From: Tsukamurella paurometabola
Lineage (GTDB): Bacteria; Actinomycetota; Actinomycetes; Mycobacteriales; Mycobacteriaceae
Assembly: GCF_900631615.1 (NCBI RefSeq)
Contig: NZ_LR131273.1
Span: forward strand, 1,054,001 to 1,118,000
Length of the DNA stretch: 64,000 nt
Reading direction: 5' to 3'
The notes under the pieces were generated by a model, which saw nothing but the letters and a program-made list of their open reading frames with translations, did no database searches and had not been told where the DNA came from. Below, in pieces: positions 16,616 through 27,970 of the stretch. The translations under genes were made by a program, and so were the position numbers. Each line of letters begins with the position of its first letter. The stretch's first letter is position 1.

Positions 16616-17872
16616 GTGGGCAGCAGGATCGCTGAGCAGGACATCAGCCGGCGGGGCGTACTCCGCGCCGCGGGCATGGGAGCGGCGGGCGCCGGAATCG
16701 CGGCACTGGCCGGCACCCTGGGCACGGGCCTCGCCTCGGCGGCGCCCGGAGTCCGCACCCCGGACACCCCGGACTCGAAGAACCGGTGGGACCCGGAGTG
16801 CGATGCGCTGATGAAGTCGGTGCTCGAGCGGGGCGACGCCGGACGGATCAATCGCGCCCTCGCGCAGTGGGAGACGAACGCGCAGCCGGTGCCGGTGGGC
16901 GTACCGTCGGACGTGCGCGACTTCATCGAGGAGGCCCGCAGACTCCCCGACTGGCTCGACCCGCGCCTGATGAAGGGCGCCGACAAGTTCTACACCACCC
17001 GCAGCTTCTACCTGTCGGTGATCATCGGCTTCACGGGCGGCGTCATGATGTCCGTGATCCCGCGCGAATCGCGGGCGGTCTACTGGTCCGCGGGCGGCGC
17101 GAACATGAAGGACCGCATCGCCAAGACGTACCGGCTGGTCTACGACCAGATCGCCGTCGGCGCCTACGGCCCGCACGGCCGGGCCGCGACGACCGCGGTC
17201 AAGGTCCGGCTCACGCACGGTGCCGTCCGGCACCTGCTCCCGCAGTCGCCGCACTGGAAGAAGGTCGCCGACCAGCCCAAGCCCATCTCGCAGGCCGACA
17301 TGATGGTCACGTGGCACACGCTCGCCACGATGGGCATGCGGATCATGCGGAACTGGGGCGTGCACCTCCCCCAGGACGAGATCGACGGCCTGCTGCACTC
17401 CTGGCAGGTCAACGGGTACATGCTGGGCATCGACGAGGCGTACATCCCGTCGAGCTGGGAGCAGGCGGAGCAGCAGGCGCAGGTGGACCTCGACACCATC
17501 ATGGGGCCCACCCCCGAGGGGGTGAAGATCGCGAACATGCTCATGGACCTCGGACGCTCCGCGGACGGCACGCTGCTGTCGCGCCCCGTACTCGAGGCGT
17601 TCACGCGGTACTCGTTGGGCGACAAGCTGACCGATTGGATGCAGCTTCCCCGTCAACCGCTGTGGCAACCGCTGATCGAGGCCTCGTGGCCGACGGCGGT
17701 CGCGATCCGGGAGGGCGCCCTCACGCAGAACGCCCTCCCGCCGGACCTCTACCACCTGACCGATTCCATCGCGAAGACACTGGAACTGGTCTACCTCGGC
17801 GAGTTCCGGCCGATCAACATCGAGATCCCCACGGGCAACAACCCGAACTACGGCAAGCCCGCCTACCGCTGA
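16616..17872 (+). CDS. lcp: Secreted DUF2236 oxygenase, latex-clearing-protein (Lcp) type
   Basis: 418 residues with a Tat signal (SRRGVLRAAG, twin Arg at 12-13, followed by a hydrophobic Ala/Gly stretch ending about residue 43). The DUF2236 core contains TTAVKVRLTHGAVRHLLPQS. His201 is at the position of the haem-ligating histidine of Streptomyces Lcp, and the upstream IPRESRAVYWS and KTYRLVYD blocks also match that family. Lcp enzymes are b-type haem dioxygenases that cleave poly(cis-1,4-isoprene). The start is GTG 16616 with GAGGAG five bases upstream. It is convergent with the FBP gene (stops adjacent). Rubber as substrate is inference; other polyisoprenoids are possible. Confidence 0.8.
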   Translation: MGSRIAEQDISRRGVLRAAGMGAAGAGIAALAGTLGTGLASAAPGVRTPDTPDSKNRWDPECDALMKSVLERGDAGRINRALAQWETNAQPVPVGVPSDVRDFIEEARRLPDWLDPRLMKGADKFYTTRSFYLSVIIGFTGGVMMSVIPRESRAVYWSAGGANMKDRIAKTYRLVYDQIAVGAYGPHGRAATTAVKVRLTHGAVRHLLPQSPHWKKVADQPKPISQADMMVTWHTLATMGMRIMRNWGVHLPQDEIDGLLHSWQVNGYMLGIDEAYIPSSWEQAEQQAQVDLDTIMGPTPEGVKIANMLMDLGRSADGTLLSRPVLEAFTRYSLGDKLTDWMQLPRQPLWQPLIEASWPTAVAIREGALTQNALPPDLYHLTDSIAKTLELVYLGEFRPINIEIPTGNNPNYGKPAYR

Positions 17873-18367
17873 TCAGTCCTCGGTGCTGAGCACCTCGGCC
17901 ACGAACCCCGTCACCCTGCGTCGCAGGTCGGCGAGATTCTGCTCGCGGATCAGGTCGGTGTCCGTGCCCTTGTGGAACGCCGGCGGCAGTTTCCGGGCGT
18001 TCGCGGCGCAGCTGAAATCCTCGCAGATGAGCACGCCGATGGTGTCGCCCTTGCGCCCGGCCGAGCCGCCCCGTCGGACCGTGTACAGGACGGCCTGGCT
18101 GGAGAGGTTGACGTCGCGGCACCAGGTGCAAATCGCCTTCGCCTTGGGCTTGGACTCGGCCTGGGTGAGCAGGAGGGTGACCAGCCCGTCGTCGGTGGGG
18201 ACGCTGACGTAGGCGCGACGCGGGATCTTCTTGTCGCGCCAGCCGACGAATTCGAGCTTGGCGAAGTCGAGTTCGTCGAAGTCCGCCGGGAACGTGACGC
18301 GCTTGACCTCGCTCTTGGTGGCGCCGCGGAAGGCGTCGATGACCTGCTGCTGGGATACGGAATCCAT
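17873..18367 (-). CDS. FBP-domain protein, FusB-like treble-clef zinc finger (probable EF-G binding)
   Basis: 164 residues. The C-terminal half carries a four-cysteine zinc site, CTWC about residues 79-82 and C-x4-C in ICEDFSC, in the layout of the FBP C-terminal treble-clef domain (FusB family). FusB proteins bind elongation factor G and free it from ribosomes stalled by fusidic acid; housekeeping relatives are widespread in actinobacteria. Its stop abuts the lcp stop (17872/17873). The ribosome role is inferred from the family. Confidence 0.82.
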   Translation of the reverse strand: MDSVSQQQVIDAFRGATKSEVKRVTFPADFDELDFAKLEFVGWRDKKIPRRAYVSVPTDDGLVTLLLTQAESKPKAKAICTWCRDVNLSSQAVLYTVRRGGSAGRKGDTIGVLICEDFSCAANARKLPPAFHKGTDTDLIREQNLADLRRRVTGFVAEVLSTED

Positions 18368-18593
18368 GAGTGAACCGTTCTGTTGCTCCCCGGGCTCGGG
18401 CGCCGGGGAGAGGAGTGTGTGGGCAGAGCTGCGCAGCCGGTCCGGTGGATCGGCTGCGGGGCGGGGTCATCTGCCGTGGCGCAGGGCGCCGGACACTCCT
18501 CCTCGGTTCATGCGCCTCACCCTACGCTCCGGGGCGCTCGCGGAACCAGCCGATTTTCGGGCCCCGATCGATCCGTGACGGCGCGGGCGATCG

Positions 18594-19121
18594 TCAGCCG
18601 AGGGTGAAACGCCGCGCGAGCTCGGCCCAGGTGGCATCCGGCGCGGTGCCGGTGGGGAACCGCCCGTCGATCTCCAGGATCGCCATACCGTGCGCGGCGG
18701 CCCACAGTGCCTGCGCGGCGTGCGGATCACCGGTGACCTCGAAGAACGGGCGCCCCGACCACTCCTCCAGGCCCTCCGGAAGGGCCTGCCGGTCGAGCGG
18801 CCCGACGGTGGCGAGCCGGTACAGGTTCGGGCTTCGCCGCGCGACCTCCCGGTAGTCCCGGAGCAGCGCCGCGACATCCGTCACGGGCCGCAACGCGGCG
18901 CCGGACTCGGCGAGCGCCGCCCCGACGAGGGCCGCCTTCACCGCGTCCTTGCTGGCGAAGTGTTTGTAGAGCGACGGTGCGCGGATGCCCACCTCGTCGG
19001 CGAGGTCGCGCATCGTGATCCGCTCCCAGCCCTCGCGTTCCAGTAGCGTGCGGGCGGTCTCCACGATCTGGCGCGCACGCGGCGTCGCCGCACGCAGGGG
19101 GTCCAGCTCCTCGGGGATCAC
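18594..19121 (-). CDS. TetR-family regulator of the SRPBCC operon
   Basis: 175 residues. The N-terminal helix-turn-helix reads TMRDLADEVGIRAPSLYKHFASKDA at about 37-61, and the C-terminal ligand domain is short (TetR_C-type WAAAHGMAILEIDG). It overlaps the SRPBCC gene by four bases and is transcribed after it. Two palindromic operators (19642-19682) lie upstream of the pair, so autorepression is likely. The 226-bp gap upstream of the FBP gene has only a small GC hairpin (CTCCCCGG...CCGGGGAG near 18390) and no gene that I can support. Confidence 0.9.
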   Translation of the reverse strand: MIPEELDPLRAATPRARQIVETARTLLEREGWERITMRDLADEVGIRAPSLYKHFASKDAVKAALVGAALAESGAALRPVTDVAALLRDYREVARRSPNLYRLATVGPLDRQALPEGLEEWSGRPFFEVTGDPHAAQALWAAAHGMAILEIDGRFPTGTAPDATWAELARRFTLG

Positions 19122-19630
19122 CGGCCGATCGTAGCCAGCACCCGGTCGCGCAGCGCCGCGTTCATCGCGTCGAAACCGTCCGCCACGTCGATCGACGCCC
19201 CGGCCGGCAGGACCAGGACGCCGCGGAACCGCTCGCTCTGCGTGAACAGCGTGCCTCCGGCGACGGCCTCGAGCCGGAACGAGTGCTCACCGTCCAGCAG
19301 GCCCGGGACGAGCACCCGACCCACCCAGCGCAGCTCGCGTTCCGGCTCCACCGCCAGCACCTCGGGCCGGAAGGCCGTCTCGGAGCCGCCGCTACTGATC
19401 CGCACATCGAGGTCGCGCCCCACCGTCACTCCGTCGGGCGCTGCCGCGCGGATCACGAACGGATTCCACTGCGGGTACGCCGCGAAGTCGACGAGCACGC
19501 GCCAGACCTCGCCGGGCGGCGCGGCGATCTCGATCGATCGCTCCACCGTGCGTTCGCGATGAAGCACCACCAGCGAGCCCACGACCAGCGCGATCACCGC
19601 CGCTACGGACAGGATCAGATTCCGCCTCAC
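19118..19630 (-). CDS. SRPBCC-family protein with N-terminal membrane anchor
   Basis: 170 residues from GTG 19630, which has AAGGAGG four bases upstream. A hydrophobic segment at about 5-22 (LILSVAAVIALVVGSLVVL) is followed by a polyketide-cyclase/START-like domain (SIEIAAPPGEVWRVLVDFAAYPQWNPF). The ligand is unknown. It heads a two-gene operon with the TetR gene, under two operators of that type, so its expression is probably induced by the TetR ligand. Confidence 0.85.
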   Translation of the reverse strand: MRRNLILSVAAVIALVVGSLVVLHRERTVERSIEIAAPPGEVWRVLVDFAAYPQWNPFVIRAAAPDGVTVGRDLDVRISSGGSETAFRPEVLAVEPERELRWVGRVLVPGLLDGEHSFRLEAVAGGTLFTQSERFRGVLVLPAGASIDVADGFDAMNAALRDRVLATIGR

Positions 19631-19641
19631 ACACCCTCCTT

Positions 19642-19682
19642 GGCTAACACTGTTAGCCACAGCGTAAGCTAACAATGTTAGC
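19642..19682. promoter_or_regulatory. Two TetR operators upstream of the SRPBCC-TetR operon
   Basis: GGCTAACACTGTTAGCC (19642-19658, perfect 17-bp palindrome) and GCTAACAATGTTAGC (19668-19682) share the site GCTAACA-N-TGTTAGC, with centres 25 bp apart. The proximal site begins 12 bp from the GTG, next to the Shine-Dalgarno. Two equal sites beside a TetR operon strongly suggest that TetR's own binding sites. Confidence 0.85.
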
Positions 19683-19701
19683 CCCGCAATCGGGCGGAGA
19701 T

Positions 19702-20046
19702 TCAGCGAGCGCCGCCGCAGGACGCGTCGAAGGACGACGCGCTCCACCACTGCATCAGCGCCAGGACCACGACGAGAAGAAGGAACGGCACCAGGGCGGC
19801 GACACGGTGGCGGCGGGTCTCCCCGTAGACGAGGAGGCCACCCACTGCGCCGCCCAGGACCACCGACGCCCCCATCCCGAGGAGCCCCAGGAAGTTGACG
19901 GCCATCCGGCCACCCGCGTCGACGGCCATGCCACAGATGTCGATCGCGGCCAGATGCATCCACACCCACGCGCCGTACCCGATCGCCCCGCACCCCACGA
20001 GCACCGACGAGAAGGACACGATCTGCAGCGCGTTCCGCAGAATCAC
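19702..20046 (-). CDS. Small membrane protein of unknown function
   Basis: 114 residues from GTG 20046, with about three hydrophobic segments (VSFSSVLVGCGAIGYGAWVW, FLGLLGMGASVVLGGAVGGLLVY, VAALVPFLLLVVVLALMQWW). The loop with CGMAVDAG and the C-terminal Cys are unusual. I recognise no domain. The region between it and the DUF218 gene holds only a 33-residue ORF. Codon use fits the genome; the start is less certain than the frame. Confidence 0.55.
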   Translation of the reverse strand: MILRNALQIVSFSSVLVGCGAIGYGAWVWMHLAAIDICGMAVDAGGRMAVNFLGLLGMGASVVLGGAVGGLLVYGETRRHRVAALVPFLLLVVVLALMQWWSASSFDASCGGAR

Positions 20047-20099
20047 ACCGCGGCTCGTGTAACCGTTACCGCCGTGATGTCGCCCGCCGGCCGAGTCCG

Positions 20100-20201
20100 T
20101 CACGCCGGGCGCCGGCCGACGACGGCGTCCCGGACCGTGGCGACGAAGCGCTCGGGTCCGACGAAGACGAGGGCCGCGAGCCCCACCGCGGCGCCGATCA
20201 C
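20100..20201 (-). CDS. Possible 33-residue membrane peptide coupled to the DUF218 gene
   Basis: A GTG at 20201 overlaps the DUF218 stop (GTGA) and opens a 33-codon frame with one hydrophobic segment (VIGAAVGLAALVFVG) and a basic end. The overlap geometry is like genuine coupled genes in this window, but the product is too short to recognise and may be chance. Confidence 0.3.
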   Translation of the reverse strand: MIGAAVGLAALVFVGPERFVATVRDAVVGRRPA

Positions 20202-20773
20202 CGCGCACGGGCGATGTCGAGAGCGGCCTTGGGGCGTGAGAGGAAGTACTCGCGGGCGAGGTTGCGGACCCACGCGCGCCTGGTGCATCCGCACGACGCG
20301 CGGACGGCGTCCGCGTCGAGGCCGAGGTGCCGGGCGAGGGCGGCGGCCCGTCGGGCATGGAAGAACTGCGAGACGAGCAGGACGCGACCCAGCCCGAACT
20401 CATCACGCGCCCTCCGGCACGCGAGGAAGGTGTCGAGCCCGGCACCGTCGGTGAGCAGCGCCGACTCCGGGACGCCCCGGTCTCGGAGCCATCCCGTCAT
20501 GACGGCGATCTCGTCACCGGACTCGCCGCCGGCATTGCCGGAGACCAGGATCTTCTCCACCGTGCCCAGCCGCAGGAGCTGCAGCGATGCCTCCAGCCGG
20601 CCCTCCACGAACGAGCCCGGACGCCCACCCCGAACTGACGCCCCGAAGGCGATCGCGACGGGCGCGGACGGCGCCGCCTCCGGCGCGTACAGGGGACCGA
20701 TTCCCGTGATGCCGGTCACGACGGAGCGCACCCGCCCGGCCGGACGTGCGCTCGATGACGCGACGGAACTCAT
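20198..20773 (-). CDS. YdcF/SanA-like DUF218 protein
   Basis: 191 residues. The DUF218 core is clear: IAFGASVRGGRPGSFVEGRL at the front, ILVSGNAGGESGDEIAVMTGWL in the middle with the usual SGN and E, and LVSQFFHARRAAALARH with the conserved SQxFH-x-R. Family members (ElyC, SanA, YdcF) are linked to envelope carbon-lipid metabolism or vancomycin sensitivity, but the reaction is unknown. A weak hydrophobic N-terminus is present. It is divergent from etfD; the shared 147-bp gap holds a fatty-acid-type operator. Confidence 0.85.
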   Translation of the reverse strand: MSSVASSSARPAGRVRSVVTGITGIGPLYAPEAAPSAPVAIAFGASVRGGRPGSFVEGRLEASLQLLRLGTVEKILVSGNAGGESGDEIAVMTGWLRDRGVPESALLTDGAGLDTFLACRRARDEFGLGRVLLVSQFFHARRAAALARHLGLDADAVRASCGCTRRAWVRNLAREYFLSRPKAALDIARAR

Positions 20774-20866
20774 GAGTACATCTTACTGAGCAGGTAGTTA
20801 GGTGAACCTTCGCGCAAAGGCCTGCTGGTCCGCGATCTACCGTTAGGCCAGACGCAGTGGTTTCGC

Positions 20867-20894
20867 ACTCATGTTACTGACGAGTAACATGAGT
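20867..20894. promoter_or_regulatory. Operator of the TTACY-N4-RGTAA type upstream of etfD
   Basis: Twelve-base perfect arms, ACTCATGTTACT and AGTAACATGAGT, around GACG. The core TTACT-GACG-AGTAA (20874-20887) has the same form as sites at fadE5, fadA2/fabG4 and the TetR gene at 60251. A weaker match, TTACT-GAGC-AGGTA, is at 20783-20796. Confidence 0.75.
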
Positions 20895-20920
20895 GGCTAC
20901 CCAGCCCGCGAGGCAGAAAG

Positions 20921-24208
<3,288 letters not shown>

Positions 24209-24253
24209 TCGAAGCTCCCCGACTGACTATCGCATCTGCGGCAGGATGTACGC

Positions 24254-24919
24254 GTGCCTGAGTACGTGACTTACGAGGAGTTCGGGCGGCGGTTCTTCGA
24301 GATCGCCGTGAACGAGGAGCGTGTGGGCTCCGCGTTCTCCGACATCGCCGGCGGCGATTTCACCGTGGGCCCGATCCCGTCGGGCCCCGGTGGAATGGCC
24401 AAGGTGTGGGCGCAGGTCGAGATCGACGAGCCGCAGCTCACCCGCCAGGTGGGCGAGCTCATCACGTTCACGGTGAAGATCCCGCTGCGCATCGGCCTGC
24501 TGATCGACCTCAAGGTCGACCGGATCCGCTACGACGTCGCCGGCCTCATCACGCTGCCGCTCACGGTCCGCGCCGCGGCCCCGCTGGAGCTGCGCATCGA
24601 GGTGGACCCGCCGCGGCCCAGGGACGTGTGGGTCGACGTCGAATCGCGCACGATCCGCGGGTCGATCGTGCGTGTGGTCGCCAGCGTCGATTCGGAGATC
24701 CGGCGCTTCATCGCGCAGTACGTGGCCGAGGAGATCGACAAGCCCGAGGTGAAGAAGGCGCGGATCATCAACGTCTCCGAGGAGCTGGGGCGCGCGTTCC
24801 ACAACCTCGGCGACGGGGACGACCCGCAGGCCGCCACCCCCGCGGCCGCGCCCTCCGCCCCGGCAGCCGAGGCCATCGAGCCGACCGAGGTCCTGCCCGC
24901 GCCGGGCGACCGGCTCTAG
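24254..24919 (+). CDS. Conserved actinobacterial hypothetical protein
   Basis: 221 residues from GTG 24254. No signal peptide or membrane helix. A beta-rich middle (ITFTVKIPLRIGLLIDLKVDRIRYDVAG, then LPLTVRAAAPLELRIEVDPP) leads into a helical region with EIRRFIAQYVAEEIDKPEVKKAR, and an Ala/Pro/Glu tail closes the protein. The alternating pattern suggests a lipid- or membrane-facing beta domain, but I recognise no named function. It lies 45 bp after etfD, so it may be co-transcribed with it. Confidence 0.7.
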   Translation: MPEYVTYEEFGRRFFEIAVNEERVGSAFSDIAGGDFTVGPIPSGPGGMAKVWAQVEIDEPQLTRQVGELITFTVKIPLRIGLLIDLKVDRIRYDVAGLITLPLTVRAAAPLELRIEVDPPRPRDVWVDVESRTIRGSIVRVVASVDSEIRRFIAQYVAEEIDKPEVKKARIINVSEELGRAFHNLGDGDDPQAATPAAAPSAPAAEAIEPTEVLPAPGDRL

Positions 24920-24991
24920 AAACCGGCCGATTCCCGGCTCAGGCGCTGTACATCGATCGCCGGCCCGAATCCGGCGGGGTTTCGCGACGCG

Positions 24992-25573
24992 TCAGCCGGC
25001 GTCGCCGTCGACGACGCGCTGGATCGCGGCGCCGTACGTCGCCACCAACTCCTCGACCGACGGCTCGAGGAACAGCGGCGCCCCGATCAGGTACCGCATG
25101 AAGGCCAGCCCGAACATCGTGCTGGCGACGACGCGCGCCGTCTCGATCGAGATCCCCGACCGCGCCGTCAGCGTCGGGATCATCACCGACGAGAGGAACT
25201 CGCCGAAGGTCTTCGACGCGCCCTCGTCCGCATCGACAGCGGCGCGGAGCAGCGCGCGGAACGCCTCCGAGGTCTCCGGCCCTTCCCACACCGTGAGCGC
25301 CGCCCGCACCAGCCGCTCGCCCACGCCCTCGCGCGGCCCGTCGAGCGCGGCGGAGAAGATCTCCTCCGGGTCGACCGGCATGCTCATCACGCCCCGGAAC
25401 AACCCCTTCTTGTTGCCGTAGTAGTACGACACCAGCGCCACGTCGACGCCCGCACGGGCCGCGATGGCGCGGATCGTCGCGCGGTCGTACCCGACCTCGG
25501 CGAACAGCTCGCGCGCCGCCTCGAGGATGTCCGCCTTCGCGGTGCTGGTACCCGCCCGCCTGCCCGTAGCCAT
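24992..25573 (-). CDS. TetR-family regulator, divergent from an ABC-2-like membrane protein
   Basis: 193 residues. The helix-turn-helix is TIRAIAARAGVDVALVSYYYGNKKGLF at about 33-59. The C-terminal domain has the pattern of the TetR_C group with FLSSVMIPTLTARSGI and a final helix ending EELVATYGAAIQRVV. Two operators with the sequence TTCAWCACMCGTTGA lie in the divergent gap, covering the region where the neighbour's apparent TTG start would be. It probably represses that membrane protein gene and itself. Confidence 0.9.
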   Translation of the reverse strand: MATGRRAGTSTAKADILEAARELFAEVGYDRATIRAIAARAGVDVALVSYYYGNKKGLFRGVMSMPVDPEEIFSAALDGPREGVGERLVRAALTVWEGPETSEAFRALLRAAVDADEGASKTFGEFLSSVMIPTLTARSGISIETARVVASTMFGLAFMRYLIGAPLFLEPSVEELVATYGAAIQRVVDGDAG

Positions 25574-25592
25574 GGGTCCGATCCTACCTTAT

Positions 25593-25651
25593 TTCAACAC
25601 CCGTTGACTTCTCTCGGCACCGGTCGTAGCCTGGGTTCATCACACGTTGAA
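25593..25651. promoter_or_regulatory. Pair of TetR operators in the divergent gap
   Basis: TTCAACACCCGTTGA (25593-25607) and TTCATCACACGTTGAA (25636-25651) are two copies of one inverted repeat, half-site TCAAC, 43 bp apart. They lie between the TetR start (25573) and the membrane protein Shine-Dalgarno (about 25657). Confidence 0.7.
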
Positions 25652-25669
25652 TTCCCTGGAGGTGCTCCC

Positions 25670-26701
25670 ACGAGCAAGTCCCACGCCCGGCTCGCTGCGG
25701 CCTTCGCCGGGCTCGCGATCGCCATCCCCCTGATCGTCCTGCTGTTCACCGGCCCCGCCTCGCACGGCGAGCCGCACGACCTGCCGATCGGCGTCGTCGG
25801 CCCGGCCGCCGCGGCGCAGCAGGTCGAGCAGCGGCTCGACGCGCAGCAACCCGGCGGCTTCGCCGTGCACGCCTACGAGTCCGAGGCAGCACTGGTCCAG
25901 GCGGCGAAGGACCGCGAGGTCTACGGCGGCATCGTCCCCGCGAGTACCGCCACGCCGGGCGTACAGACCAGGGCCGTCGTCGCCAGCGGCGCCTCCCCCG
26001 CCGTCGCACCGATGATCACGCAGATGGCGACCGCGCTCGCGCAGGGCCAGAAGGTGCAGACCGTCGAGGTCGCGCCGCTGTCCGCCGACGATCCTCGCGG
26101 CGCCGGCTTCGGCTCGATCGTGATGCCCGTCTTCCTCTCCGGCATGGTGCTGGCGCTGGCCACCGTGATGATCGGCGGCCACCCGAGGATCGTCGCCGTG
26201 GCCCTGCCGGTCGGCGCCGCGATCGTCGGCGCCGCGGCCGTGGGCGCGGCCATGTGGGTCGGCGTCCTGCCCGGCGGCTTCTGGGGCCAGTGGCTCGCGA
26301 TGAGCGCGGGCATGCTCGCGATCGGCGCGACGGTCGCGGGACTGGTGCAGCTGGCGGGGACGAAGGGCATCGGGCCGGCGGCGCTGCTGTTCATGCTGGT
26401 CGGGATGCCGCTCGCCGGCATCGCGATGCCGCCGGAGTTCCTGCCCCACGTGTGGGCCGTCCTCGGCCAGAGCCTGCCCATCGGCGCGACGGGCACGGCG
26501 CTGCGCAGCGCGGCCTTCTTCGCCGACGGTTCCCTGATCGGTGCCGGAGCCGGCGCGGCCTACGCGGTGCTCGGGGCCTGGATCGTGGTGGGCTACGGCC
26601 TCCTCGTGATCGGCGCGGCCAAGCACCGGGCGGAGCGGACCGCACCGTCGGACACGGGCGAGGTGAGCGAAAAGGATTTGCTGCGGCCTGCGACGATATA
26701 G
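25670..26701 (+). CDS. ABC-2/YhgE-like membrane protein, TetR-controlled, non-standard start
   Basis: About 343 residues. One N-terminal helix (AAFAGLAIAIPLIVLLF) leads to an extracytoplasmic domain of about 120 residues. Five or six helices follow (IVMPVFLSGMVLALATVMIGG onward), the layout of YhgE/Pip and ABC-2 permeases. No ATPase gene is next to it. The longer open frame begins at a TTG (25604) inside an operator. The best Shine-Dalgarno (CTGGAGG, 25656-25662) is seven bases before an ACG at 25670, with no ATG, GTG or TTG in frame. I place the start there with low certainty. It ends three bases before alaA. Confidence 0.75.
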   Translation, partial: TSKSHARLAAAFAGLAIAIPLIVLLFTGPASHGEPHDLPIGVVGPAAAAQQVEQRLDAQQPGGFAVHAYESEAALVQAAKDREVYGGIVPASTATPGVQTRAVVASGASPAVAPMITQMATALAQGQKVQTVEVAPLSADDPRGAGFGSIVMPVFLSGMVLALATVMIGGHPRIVAVALPVGAAIVGAAAVGAAMWVGVLPGGFWGQWLAMSAGMLAIGATVAGLVQLAGTKGIGPAALLFMLVGMPLAGIAMPPEFLPHVWAVLGQSLPIGATGTALRSAAFFADGSLIGAGAGAAYAVLGAWIVVGYGLLVIGAAKHRAERTAPSDTGEVSEKDLLRPATI

Positions 26702-26704
26702 CCC

Positions 26705-27961
26705 ATGAGCCGACCGCACGTGCCCCACATCCGCACTGAACTCAAGCCGCTCCCGCAGTCCGCCAAGCTGCAGAACGTGCTGTACGAGATCCGTGGACCC
26801 GTGGTGGCACAGGCGGCTCGGCTGGAGGCGCAGGGGCACCGCATCCTCAAGCTGAACATCGGCAACCCGGCGACCTTCGGCTTCGAGGCGCCGGACTCCA
26901 TCGTCCGCGACATGATCCACGCGCTGCCCACCTCGCAGGGCTACAGCGAGTCGCAGGGCATCGCCTCCGCGCGACGGGCCGTGGTGACCCGCTACGAGGA
27001 GGTCGCGGACTTCCCGTACTTCGACATCGGCGACGTGTACCTGGGCAACGGCGTCTCCGAGCTCATCACCATGACGCTGCAGGCGCTGCTCAACAACGGC
27101 GACGAGGTGCTCATCCCCGCGCCCGACTACCCGCTGTGGACCGCCATGACGTCGCTGTCCGGCGGCACGCCCGTGCACTACCTGTGCGACGAGGACAACG
27201 GCTGGAACCCGTCCGTCGAGGACATCGAGGCGAAGATCACACCGCGCACCAAGGCGATCGTCGTGATCAACCCGAACAACCCGACGGGCGCGGTCTACTC
27301 GCGCGAGACGCTGCAGCAGATCGTCGAGGTCGCGCGCAAGCACTCGCTGCTCGTGCTCGCCGACGAGATCTACGACCGCATCCTCTACGACGATGCGCAG
27401 CACATCTCCATCGCCGAGCTCGCCCCCGACCTGCTGGTGTGCACGTTCAACGGCCTGTCCAAGGCCTACCGCGTGTGCGGCTACCGCGCCGGCTGGATGG
27501 TGCTCACCGGCCCCAAGGACCACGCCTCCGGCTTCATCGAGGGCCTCACGCTCCTGGCGTCGACGCGCCTGTGCCCCAACGTCCCCGCGCAGCACGCGAT
27601 CCAGGTGGCGCTCGGCGGCTACCAGTCGATCAACGACCTGATCCTGCCCGGCGGGCGGCTGCTGGAGCAGCGCGACGTGGCCTACGAGAAGCTCAACGCG
27701 ATCGACGGGGTGAGCTGCGTGAAGCCGAAGGGCGCGCTGTACGCCTTCCCCAAGCTCGACCGGGACGTGCACGAGATCCGCGACGACGAGCAGATGGTGC
27801 TGGACCTGCTCAACCAGGAGAAGATCCTCCTGGTCCAGGGCACCGGCTTCAACTGGCCCACGCCCGACCACCTCCGCGTGGTCACCCTGCCGTGGGCGCG
27901 CGACCTCGCGGAGGCTCTCGATCGTTTCGGCAACTTCCTGAGTTCCTACAAGCAGAAGTAG
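26705..27961 (+). CDS. alaA: Alanine/aspartate aminotransferase, class I PLP enzyme (AlaA/AspC)
   Basis: 418 residues. The PLP lysine is in FNGLSKAYRVCGYRAGW. Other fold-type I marks are NPNNPTGAVYS, LADEIYDRILYD and the N-terminal LNIGNPATFGF. It is closest in pattern to enterobacterial AlaA and M. tuberculosis Rv0337c (called AspC), next to etfD/Rv0338c there as here, but with a TetR/membrane pair inserted between. It transfers amino groups between alanine or glutamate and 2-oxoacids in the cytoplasm. Confidence 0.9.
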   Translation: MSRPHVPHIRTELKPLPQSAKLQNVLYEIRGPVVAQAARLEAQGHRILKLNIGNPATFGFEAPDSIVRDMIHALPTSQGYSESQGIASARRAVVTRYEEVADFPYFDIGDVYLGNGVSELITMTLQALLNNGDEVLIPAPDYPLWTAMTSLSGGTPVHYLCDEDNGWNPSVEDIEAKITPRTKAIVVINPNNPTGAVYSRETLQQIVEVARKHSLLVLADEIYDRILYDDAQHISIAELAPDLLVCTFNGLSKAYRVCGYRAGWMVLTGPKDHASGFIEGLTLLASTRLCPNVPAQHAIQVALGGYQSINDLILPGGRLLEQRDVAYEKLNAIDGVSCVKPKGALYAFPKLDRDVHEIRDDEQMVLDLLNQEKILLVQGTGFNWPTPDHLRVVTLPWARDLAEALDRFGNFLSSYKQK

Positions 27962-27970
27962 GGTGTCGGC

